A stretch of DNA of 8,929 bases from Thermohalobaculum sp039185235 (GTDB lineage Bacteria > Pseudomonadota > Alphaproteobacteria > Rhodobacterales > Rhodobacteraceae): positions 1 to 8,929 of the forward strand of contig JBCDAS010000178.1 of assembly GCA_039185235.1 (NCBI GenBank). The letters run 5' to 3'. Positions within the stretch are counted from its first letter, which is position 1. Each line of letters begins with the position of its first letter. The notes beneath the pieces are model-generated. The model had not been told where the DNA came from, searched no databases, and saw nothing but the letters and a program-made list of their open reading frames with translations. Below, one piece after another: positions 1-5,852 of the stretch. A program made the translations under genes and the position numbers.

Positions 1-68
1 CCTTGCAACACCTCAACCTGCCGAAGCTCCGATACAATCTCTTCCGGTTTTTCTCGTTTCCCAGCCAT
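1..68 (-). CDS. IS3-family transposase OrfA, N-terminal fragment
   Basis: Only the first 22 codons are in the window, reading MAGKREKPEEIVSELRQ and onward. This matches the opening of IS3-family OrfA proteins, whose N-terminal helix-turn-helix (K-R-x-K-P-E-E-I-V-x-x-L-R-Q-V) binds the element ends. The start is supported by a GGAGG ribosome binding site about 7 bases upstream on the minus strand. In intact elements a programmed frameshift joins OrfA to OrfB, the DDE recombinase. OrfB would lie to the left and cannot be assessed. Confidence 0.75.
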   Translation of the reverse strand, partial: MAGKREKPEEIVSELRQVEVLQ

Positions 69-121
69 CGCTGATCCTCCAATTTACGGGACAATCTATC
101 CCAGTTGGTGGACCAGGTTCA
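1..121 (-). mobile_element. IS3-family insertion sequence, terminal part only
   Basis: The rest of this element lies to the left of the window. Read on the minus strand it starts TGAACCTGGTCCACC at position 121, a TGA-type end as found in many IS3-family elements. About 50 bases further in, a Shine-Dalgarno sequence (GGAGG) is followed by the ATG of orfA. The boundary at 121/122 is placed where integrase-like coding stops and the TG end begins. The other terminus and the target duplication are outside the window, so the exact edge and whether the element is intact cannot be told. The insertion has cut an integrase gene. Confidence 0.75.
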
Positions 122-381
122 GCGGGCTATTCCACTGCGATTGGCATCTAAGTACTTATCTATCGCGTCGCCGAGGCTTGCAGCCCTAAGAGCTCTTCCA
201 ACTGGTTTCCTAACGCGCTCAATGTCGGCGTCGAGTCCGCTTCACGCGCCCGTAACCAACGCTCTGCCTTGTTCCGCGTGTCAAATGAGCGAGCTTCACT
301 GTAGCCAGACTTGCGCCGGACGATCTGAGCGGTGTAAGAGATTTGTCCACTCTTCAGCGTCTTTTCTCGTATCTTACCCAA
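122..381 (-). pseudogene. Tyrosine recombinase/integrase remnant: N-terminal part, frameshifted and cut by an IS
   Basis: From a TTG at 381 the minus strand reads MGKIREKTLKSGQISYTAQI, then an S-F-D-T-R-N-K-A-E-R-W-L-R-A-R-E-A-D stretch. This is the pattern of the N-terminal arm-binding domain of phage-type tyrosine integrases, where a short basic beta-sheet region precedes an AExWL helix. After READ the frame runs out of family-like sequence and stops at 160. The frame beginning at 226 instead continues DIERVRKPVGRAL and ends LGDAIDKYLDANRSGIAR at 122, as expected for the start of the core-binding domain. The switch is a net loss of one base between about 226 and 240. The next codon, TGA at 121-119, is already the IS terminus. 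The catalytic domain (R-H-R-Y) is not in the window. A stop lies 24 bases upstream of the TTG with no ATG between, so the original start may also be damaged. The gene is dead as it stands. Confidence 0.75.
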
Positions 382-496
382 GTATGACCCCGAGAAGACT
401 CCGTATAACTCGAGTCATACCAGATGAGAAAATGGGCCGAAATAAGTCTAAATCAGTATGATTCAGGCGCGCATCTCAAAGTGGCGGATCGAGAAA

Positions 497-1510
497 ATGC
501 TCTTAAAAACAATAAGATACCAAGACTACCGCTTGAGTGTGGCGCCCATGATGGAGTGGACGGATCGGCATTGTCGTGTCTTCCACCGCCAGTTCAGCAA
601 GCGTGCATTGCTTTACACGGAGATGGTGACAGCCTCGGGCGTCGTGAAGGGCGATGCTGACTGGCTCTACGAGCACGATCCGGTTGAGCATCCGCTTGCC
701 TTGCAACTGGGCGGTTCAGATCCAGAGCTTTTGTTCGAAGCTGTCCGCCGTGCGCTCCCGTTTGGTTTCGCCGAGATCAATCTCAACGTCGGCTGCCCGT
801 CAGATCGGGTCCAATCCGGGGCGTTTGGCGCTTGCCTGATGCGCATACCCGATCTGGTCGCAGATTGCATCTCCTCGATGATCGAGGCCACAGGCGAGGG
901 GCCAGAGATCACTGTGAAGTGCCGGATCGGCGTTGATGAGCAAGATCCTGAGATCGTTCTCCCCGAGTTTATCGACCAGATCGCAGCGCGTGGGGTCAGG
1001 CATTTTACAATCCATGCCCGCAAAGCCTGGTTGGACGGGTTGAGCCCAAAGGAGAACCGAACCATCCCTCCCTTGGATTACGATTTGGTCCGGCGGGTGA
1101 AGGCCGCTCGCCCGGACTTGAACATCTCGCTGAATGGCGGGATTGAGAGTCTTGATCAAGCACGGGAGCATCTGTTGGACTTTGATGGCGTCATGATCGG
1201 GCGGGCCGCCTATCACGACCCCGCAGGGATCCTCGGCGGTGCGGATGCATTGATCACGGGAGAGCCGATCCCGCCAGTCTCGCCCGAAGTCGCTGTGCGA
1301 GCGATGTATGCCTATATAGAGGCGCAATTGAGCTCTGGCACCCGGCTCCACCAGATCACACGTCACATGCTTGGGGCCTTCAACAGCCGCCCCGGTGCCC
1401 GGAAATGGCGGCGGGTTCTTTCCGAGGAAGCGCATCAAAAAGGTGCGGGGCTCGAAGTGATCGAGCGCGCCTTGGGCGAGGTGACGCAGCCGAGACAGGC
1501 CGCTGAATGA
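497..1510 (+). CDS. dusA: tRNA-dihydrouridine(20/20a) synthase DusA
   Basis: This FMN enzyme uses NADPH to reduce uridines 20 and 20a in the D-loop of tRNA in the cytoplasm. From the ATG at 497 it is 337 residues, about the usual family length. Hallmarks are RLSVAPMMEWTDRHCRVF near the N-terminus, LLYTEMVTA, ALQLGGSDP, the catalytic cysteine in NLNVGCPSDRVQSGAFGA (residue 100), KCRIGVD, FTIHARKAWLDGLSP, LNGGI and GVMIGRAAYHDP in the TIM barrel. The C-terminal helical domain contains ITRHMLGAFNSRPGARKWRR, typical of DusA rather than DusB or DusC. An upstream in-frame ATG at 458 would add 13 residues. Neither start has a convincing Shine-Dalgarno, and 497 is preferred because the added residues (MIQARISKWRIEK) are not family-like. 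The stop overlaps the next gene's start by ATGA. An integrase remnant lies upstream, so the first codons may have been supplied by an inserted element. Confidence 0.93.
   Translation: MLLKTIRYQDYRLSVAPMMEWTDRHCRVFHRQFSKRALLYTEMVTASGVVKGDADWLYEHDPVEHPLALQLGGSDPELLFEAVRRALPFGFAEINLNVGCPSDRVQSGAFGACLMRIPDLVADCISSMIEATGEGPEITVKCRIGVDEQDPEIVLPEFIDQIAARGVRHFTIHARKAWLDGLSPKENRTIPPLDYDLVRRVKAARPDLNISLNGGIESLDQAREHLLDFDGVMIGRAAYHDPAGILGGADALITGEPIPPVSPEVAVRAMYAYIEAQLSSGTRLHQITRHMLGAFNSRPGARKWRRVLSEEAHQKGAGLEVIERALGEVTQPRQAAE
541..566 (+). other. Probable attachment-site core inside the 5' end of dusA
   Basis: This stretch encodes the invariant A-P-M-M-E-W-T-D-R of DusA. A described class of integrative elements uses the 5' end of dusA as its integration site and carries a tyrosine integrase close by. 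An integrase remnant beginning about 160 bases upstream fits that arrangement. The matching repeat at the far end of the element would lie left of the window, so the core is inferred from position and from the known target, not from a visible pair of repeats. Confidence 0.35.
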
Positions 1511-2307
1511 CACCGCTCGAAACTCTGGCAGATCGTGGCTGGGTTCAGCTGCCATCGGATCCCGGCTTGCGCGATTGGGTTGCAGCCGCAAGTCCCTTGG
1601 CTGAGGAGATCGCAGCCGACCCGGTCCATCAAGCGCAATGGTTGCGTTGTGGTGGGACTTGGTTTGCTGGGGTCAACATCTTCCCCAATGATCAATCGGG
1701 CGCAGTGCCTGGGCGCGTGCCCGCGTTGCGAGGTGCCACCCTGGACACCGCGCTTGCCTCGATTGGGGCGGAGACGATTGCCCTCGACCAGGCGCAGATC
1801 TCGGTCTGCTATCCTGGCTATCCTCAGCCTTGGGAGCAGGAGTCAGAGGCGAACTTTCGGTTTCGGCGCGATCGGGACGCAGCCCATGTTGACGGGTTGT
1901 TACGCGATCAGAACCGGCGCCGGTCGCTTGGCGAGGTGCATGGGTTCATTCTTGGTATCCCGTTGACGGACTCTCCGCCAGAGGCAGCCCCGCTGGTCGT
2001 CTGGGAAGGGTCGCACCACGTTATGCGCGGGGCTTTGGCGGAACGATTGTCAGGCATCGCGCCGGAGCAATGGTCGGATGAAGACTTGACCGATACCTAC
2101 GTGACGACCCGTAAGAGTATCTTCGAAACCTGCCAACGGGTTCCGGTCCACACCAAACCTGGGGAAGCTTACCTGATCCACCGCTTGGCCCTTCATGGAG
2201 TAGCGCCTTGGGGAGACGAGGGCGGAGACGCTCCTCGCTTCATCGCCTATTTCCGGCCCGACCCGTTTCCTGGTGCATCGCCAGAGTGGTGGCTGACCCG
2301 CAGCTAG
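1507..2307 (+). CDS. Phytanoyl-CoA dioxygenase (PhyH) family Fe(II)/2-oxoglutarate oxygenase
   Basis: A 266-residue soluble protein with the facial triad of the PhyH family: HVD (His127 and Asp129) and a distal histidine in YLIHRLALHGVAPWG (His230 likeliest by spacing, His225 possible). Arg244 in APRFIAYFRP would bind the 2-oxoglutarate carboxylate. VVWEGSHHVMRGAL (residues 164-177) matches the region before the distal histidine in PhyH proteins. Such enzymes couple 2-oxoglutarate decarboxylation to hydroxylation of a small molecule or lipid. The substrate cannot be read from the sequence. Its ATG lies in the ATGA that ends dusA, so the two are almost certainly translated from one message; a role in tRNA or other RNA modification is conceivable but unsupported. 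No signal peptide or membrane segment is seen. Its stop codon overlaps the end of the opposing protease gene. Confidence 0.82.
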   Translation: MTPLETLADRGWVQLPSDPGLRDWVAAASPLAEEIAADPVHQAQWLRCGGTWFAGVNIFPNDQSGAVPGRVPALRGATLDTALASIGAETIALDQAQISVCYPGYPQPWEQESEANFRFRRDRDAAHVDGLLRDQNRRRSLGEVHGFILGIPLTDSPPEAAPLVVWEGSHHVMRGALAERLSGIAPEQWSDEDLTDTYVTTRKSIFETCQRVPVHTKPGEAYLIHRLALHGVAPWGDEGGDAPRFIAYFRPDPFPGASPEWWLTRS

Positions 2308-3029
2308 AACCGGGGAGCCGATTTGAAGACGCTGGCCTGCGCGCGTTGACGCAAGATCAGTCTGTCGCGGCGAAACGAGGTCTCGTCGAGTTGCTCTAGA
2401 AAGCTCATACCCAAGAGCCCCGATTTCAGACTGCCGGGATGTGCAACAGCAGCCGCGACATCATGCGCCCGGATAGGTCCGATCTCGACTGTTTCGAGCA
2501 TCACGGGGGCAACTGTCGACCGACCATTTGCGGTCGTCACCGGCATCGAGTAATCGAGCGCGTCCAAGTCGATCCCGAGACTAGCAGCCTCTTCATGGGG
2601 AATCAGCACCATCGATGCCCCAGTATCGACCAGAAGCCGGATACTCTGACCGTTCACCAAAGTGTCGGCGCGATAGTGACCATCCCAGGTCCTTCGCAGC
2701 TCGACTTCTCCCGAGCTGTTCGAAACTGCAACGGAGGGAGTGAACTCTCCGTGCAGCCGATTGAACGCGTATTGGATTGAGGTCGTATGTTGCGCGATCA
2801 GACCAATGCCACCGATCGCAAGGATCCAAGCGGCCATATTGGTCCATGTCCACCGGCCACCGAATATCAAAATCCGTAATGCGCCGCCAACGACGATCCC
2901 AGTGACAAACACAGTTAGATACACAAGACGCGCCGGATGATCGGGCTGCAGCATGGCCCATTCGGGAGGGCCACCAAGTGTGATTGCGAGCGCGAGTAAG
3001 CCGACCAGCAAAATAGGCCAGAAAAACAT
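2304..3029 (-). CDS. Membrane-anchored retropepsin-like aspartic protease (clan AA, TIGR02281 type)
   Basis: A 241-residue protein. The N-terminal third is hydrophobic with three likely membrane helices (about residues 4-19, 34-56 and 64-80). The remainder is a single-domain retropepsin fold: GHYRADTLVNGQSIRLLVDTGAS carries the catalytic Asp135 in DTG, then VLIPHEEAASLGID, the flap region DYSMPVTTANGRSTVAPV, and the second hydrophobic-hydrophobic-Gly motif SGLLGMSFL (203-211). Such one-domain proteases act as dimers. In alphaproteobacteria this family includes the periplasmic protease PerP of Caulobacter, so a periplasmic domain is likely. The target is unknown. It follows the DUF1289 gene by 139 bases on the same strand and could belong to the ccmI-ruvX transcript. 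The nearest purine-rich ribosome site (GAGGAG) is about 13 bases from the ATG, farther than usual. Confidence 0.85.
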   Translation of the reverse strand: MFFWPILLVGLLALAITLGGPPEWAMLQPDHPARLVYLTVFVTGIVVGGALRILIFGGRWTWTNMAAWILAIGGIGLIAQHTTSIQYAFNRLHGEFTPSVAVSNSSGEVELRRTWDGHYRADTLVNGQSIRLLVDTGASMVLIPHEEAASLGIDLDALDYSMPVTTANGRSTVAPVMLETVEIGPIRAHDVAAAVAHPGSLKSGLLGMSFLEQLDETSFRRDRLILRQRAQASVFKSAPRF

Positions 3030-3168
3030 TAAGACTGCTTCGCTCCTCTCCCCTTTATGCTCTCCACCCCCACGGTGCTAGGTGACCTTGTCAAACCCGT
3101 AAGCATCATCAACCATAGCATACCCGCAAGGCAAGACTCCAAAGACGGAATTCAGGCCTAGATTGAAT

Positions 3169-3408
3169 TTACGAAGAAAGTCTTTGCCTTCTGGCAGTTC
3201 TACCCCCACGACGTTGTGCCAATTTGGGGGCTCGATCAGGTAATTCTGCCATAATTGCGGCGCGCTGTTCTGCCGAGTATCGACTCCATTGAGCGATCTC
3301 TTCGCTCGTCCGGTAACAACCGACACAGAGTTTCGCGTCCGGATGCAGCACGCAAATCTTGACACATGGGCTCTCAATCTCGCTGCGTTTCCAAACGTCG
3401 TCGGTCAT
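3169..3408 (-). CDS. DUF1289 family small Cys4 protein
   Basis: A 79-residue protein with the DUF1289 signature: ESPCVKICVLHPDAKLCVGC carries cysteines 15, 19, 28 and 31, followed by YRTSEEIAQWSRYSAEQR and AAIMAELPDRAP. The four cysteines suggest a bound metal, probably zinc or an iron-sulfur cluster. The biochemical role of the family is not known to me. The C-terminal tail is strongly basic (RRGGRTARRQR). The ATG overlaps the ruvX stop as ATGA, indicating translational coupling. The family is common in proteobacteria, and the length is normal. Confidence 0.85.
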   Translation of the reverse strand: MTDDVWKRSEIESPCVKICVLHPDAKLCVGCYRTSEEIAQWSRYSAEQRAAIMAELPDRAPKLAQRRGGRTARRQRLSS

Positions 3409-3884
3409 CGCTCGCCCGTTGCTTCCGCTGCTATCTGACCCAATCGGTCTAAAGCTCCTTGCAAGATAAAGGCTGCCGCCACGGTATCAATGACCTCGGC
3501 GCGACGTTTTCGCGATGAATCCGCCTCCAGCAGCGCGCGTTCGGCGGCGACGGTGGAAAGCCGCTCATCCCAGAAGCAGATCGGCATCTCTCGGAGTGCC
3601 TCGAAATTCCGGGCGAATGCGCGGGTTGCCTGGCAGCGCGGACCTTCCGAGCCATCCATGTTGCGCGGCAAGCCCAGAACCAAGCCGGAAATCGCCCGGT
3701 GGTCGATCATTGCGATGAGCTTTTCCGCATCCAGGGTGAACTTCTTGCGCCGGATCGTCTCCAACCCGGTGGCCGTCAGCCGCAACCCGTCTGACACCGC
3801 AACCCCGATGGTTTTGGTTCCAAGATCCAGGCCCATAAGGGGCCCAGTAAACTGATGAAACGCAGCAATGTCATCGGTGATCAT
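3405..3884 (-). CDS. ruvX: Putative Holliday junction resolvase RuvX / YqgF
   Basis: A 159-residue RNase H-fold protein. MGLDLGTKTIGVAVSDG places the first catalytic aspartate at residue 20. GLVLGLPRNMDGSEGPR (68-83), FWDERLSTVAAERALL with Glu107, and RRAEVIDTVAAAFIL with Asp133 complete the conserved acidic set. YqgF proteins are annotated as Holliday junction resolvases, and the E. coli member has been linked to 16S rRNA 5'-end processing and to antitermination. The true cellular role may therefore be in RNA. A longer in-frame reading upstream exists but lies inside ccmI and lacks family similarity. The ATG at 3884 overlaps the ccmI stop as ATGA and is the sensible start. Confidence 0.93.
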   Translation of the reverse strand: MITDDIAAFHQFTGPLMGLDLGTKTIGVAVSDGLRLTATGLETIRRKKFTLDAEKLIAMIDHRAISGLVLGLPRNMDGSEGPRCQATRAFARNFEALREMPICFWDERLSTVAAERALLEADSSRKRRAEVIDTVAAAFILQGALDRLGQIAAEATGER

Positions 3885-5428
3885 TGGGTGATGACGCCCA
3901 TGACCAGCGCTTGTTCCTTTAGGAAACCGGCATCTTGCCCGGTCAGCGCTTCTTGGCTGAGCGCATAGACCCGGGCGGCATCCTCCATCTCGCCCAGTTG
4001 TACATAAGAGTTCATCAGCCGGAACCATTCATCCGACGTCCCGCCATCGGTGGTCAGCCGGTCCTCTAGACGCGAGACCATTGTCAAAATCATCTCGCTG
4101 CGGTCCTCGACGGTCATCTGGGACGCAGCTTCGATATCCTCCTGCGTCGGGCCGGGAAGGGTGGCTTGTTGCGCGGGTTCAGGGTCGGGCAGGGCGAAAG
4201 GCGTGTCGCTTCCAACCCCCAGTTCCGCCGCACGGCGTTCCACGGCCATAAGATCATCACCGTTCAGATTGGCGCGTGCAAGCTCCAGTGCCTCCTCAGC
4301 CCGGTCCATCTCCTCAAGTACAGTGCGCGAGGCGATCAGTTGGGCATATTCCTGGGCTGAGCCACCTTCCGAGCGCAGCCGGTCCTCCAGGCGCTGAACC
4401 ATGTCGTTGACCATCATGTTGCGCTCTTCTTCTGAGAGCGCCTCCGCCGCCGCTATCTCGTCTTGGCTGGGACCACCCACCCCGGCCATACCGCGGTTCT
4501 GGAACTCGAGCGCCCGGTTGAGCATATCTTCGAGCCAGGGCAGCCAAGGGGCATCCGCTGGCGCCTCGGCACGCAAATCCTGCCAGACCCGGATCGCTTG
4601 TGGCATCATCCCATTCTGGCTGAGCGACAGACCCGCATAGTAGCGCGCGACGAAGTTCTTTGAATCCCGCTCAAGGGCAGCCCCCAACATTGTCTCCGCC
4701 TCGGGCGAGACATAGCCACCGGCGGCCAGGATCATTCCCTCTGCCATCTGCGCAAAGAGATCTGGCTCCGCATGTTCGATCCCAATCACTCCGATCAACT
4801 GATCGAACGTCCGCCAAGCTTCGCCATAGCGCTCCAACTGCATATAGCTGGTGGCAAGCAACCTGAGGCCCCGCGCGTCATTGGGGGTGCTGGAGATACG
4901 CTGCTCCAACCGTTGGACTAGGGCTGCATATTCCTGTTGTTCAGGGCGCACCGTGTTCTCGCGCGGCGGCGCGAGCTGCTCGGCCTGTTCCTGCGATGGG
5001 CGGCCGTCATGCAACGCCTCCTGCGCCTGTGCCACCTGAGCTCGACCGTCCAACGGCATATCGGGCTGCCCGGGCACCCCGTTGGCGAGATAGAAGACCA
5101 CTGCGAGCAGGGGCACCGCCATGACCGAGATCCCTGCAACCATGCCAGAACTCATCCGTGGCGCAGCGCCAATTCCCGATGAAAGCTTCGCCTCTCGGGC
5201 GGCGGCGAGCAAGCGGCGGGAGATTTCGGCCTTGGCCCCTTCGGCTTCGTCTTTCGACACGGTGCCGCGCTCAAGGTCCCGGTCGATCTCCGCCAACTGA
5301 TCCTTGTAGAGCGCCGTATCGAACTCCGCGCGGGCGCGGCCCTCTCCGTGGCTGCGCAGCATGGGCCAGACGACGATTAGGCCGGTGACAAGGGCTCCAA
5401 TGGCTGCAATCGCTATGAAGATACTCAT
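3881..5428 (-). CDS. ccmI: Cytochrome c biogenesis protein CcmI (CycH), enlarged C-terminus
   Basis: CcmI is the apocytochrome c chaperone of the System I (Ccm) pathway; it presents the CXXCH segment to the haem ligation complex. From the ATG at 5428 it has 515 residues. A membrane helix (about 2-24) precedes a cytoplasmic segment with the family motif ALYKDQLAEIDRDLERG (39-55). A second helix follows (about 95-116), and then a long periplasmic TPR-rich domain. TPR-like repeats lie near 167-215 and 225-290. Two further related modules at about 319-396 and 426-503 both start GP-S/T-Q-x-x-I and share RLEDRL, exactly 107 residues apart. The start is chosen because GGGAGG lies 4 bases upstream; the in-frame ATG at 5440 would add MGGL and overlaps that site. 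The stop overlaps ruvX by ATGA. The length appears large compared with the roughly 400 residues I expect in relatives. Confidence 0.9.
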   Translation of the reverse strand: MSIFIAIAAIGALVTGLIVVWPMLRSHGEGRARAEFDTALYKDQLAEIDRDLERGTVSKDEAEGAKAEISRRLLAAAREAKLSSGIGAAPRMSSGMVAGISVMAVPLLAVVFYLANGVPGQPDMPLDGRAQVAQAQEALHDGRPSQEQAEQLAPPRENTVRPEQQEYAALVQRLEQRISSTPNDARGLRLLATSYMQLERYGEAWRTFDQLIGVIGIEHAEPDLFAQMAEGMILAAGGYVSPEAETMLGAALERDSKNFVARYYAGLSLSQNGMMPQAIRVWQDLRAEAPADAPWLPWLEDMLNRALEFQNRGMAGVGGPSQDEIAAAEALSEEERNMMVNDMVQRLEDRLRSEGGSAQEYAQLIASRTVLEEMDRAEEALELARANLNGDDLMAVERRAAELGVGSDTPFALPDPEPAQQATLPGPTQEDIEAASQMTVEDRSEMILTMVSRLEDRLTTDGGTSDEWFRLMNSYVQLGEMEDAARVYALSQEALTGQDAGFLKEQALVMGVITQ

Positions 5429-5440
5429 GAGACCTCCCAT

Positions 5441-5852
5441 CTCTCAGCCCGTGAAGTAAACCTCCTATCGAGCCGCCGCAACGTTCCTATTGTCTCATGA
5501 AAACCAGGATCTTGAATAGGATTCCCTTGTTTGCGGTTTGTCCGGTCTTGCTGGGTATTTTGCCGAAAAAGCCGTGGATCAAAGAGAACGTGATAAGGAG
5601 ATGAAAGTGCGCGGCACAAAGGCTTCACATGGAAGCCGCCCGCCTGATAAACTTCGATGGCCGTGACCTGGGCATTGAGCAAAATGGCTATTGCTGCATA
5701 AGTGGCGCTCACCCCGGCGGTGCCCGACAGCACTGACCGCGTGGAAACCCATGTCGCGCCTTGACATAGATGCGGCGTAAACCCGGGCGCAGAGTTGCGC
5801 CGCGGCGGCTAACCGGGCACCTTAGACACTCGTGAACTCGAGGAGAGGCGCC
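5441..5852. other. Divergent intergenic region between ccmI and soxB
   Basis: About 410 bases without a gene I can support. Minus-strand open frames exist here (for example from a GTG at 5733), but they have no ribosome site, run into ccmI out of frame and resemble no family. The region must hold the promoters for ccmI (leftward) and soxB (rightward). A TTGACA at 5761-5766 points toward soxB but has no good -10 partner at 16-18 bases. On the minus strand TTGATC, 17 bases and AATACC around 5548-5577 is a weak candidate for ccmI. A perfect short inverted repeat lies at 5786-5801. Confidence 0.5.
5786..5801. promoter_or_regulatory. Short inverted repeat upstream of soxB
   Basis: GGCGCA and TGCGCC flank a four-base centre, forming a perfect 6-4-6 inverted repeat that ends about 50 bases before the soxB start. 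It could be an operator for a dimeric regulator or a hairpin in the 5' leader. In GC-rich DNA a repeat this short also arises by chance. Confidence 0.25.

Noticed and set aside
800..1591. A 263-codon minus-strand open frame opposite dusA
   Set aside because: Antisense shadow of dusA with no family resemblance.
3078..3377. A minus-strand open frame of 99 codons overlapping the DUF1289 gene, with a protein-like tail beyond it
   Set aside because: Its first two thirds are an out-of-frame reading of the clearly conserved DUF1289 gene, and it has no ribosome site or family resemblance; the 3030-3168 gap holds no supported gene.
3885..4028. Extended N-terminus for RuvX in the same open frame
   Set aside because: The extension lies wholly inside ccmI, is not family-like, and the ATGA overlap at 3881-3884 gives a natural start.
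5425..5733. A minus-strand open frame of 102 codons upstream of ccmI beginning with a hydrophobic stretch
   Set aside because: GTG start without a ribosome site, no recognisable family, random-looking second half, and it ends inside the start of ccmI in another frame.
5761..5766. A perfect TTGACA upstream of soxB as a -35 box
   Set aside because: No acceptable -10 element at 16-18 bases downstream; the sequence there is GC-rich.
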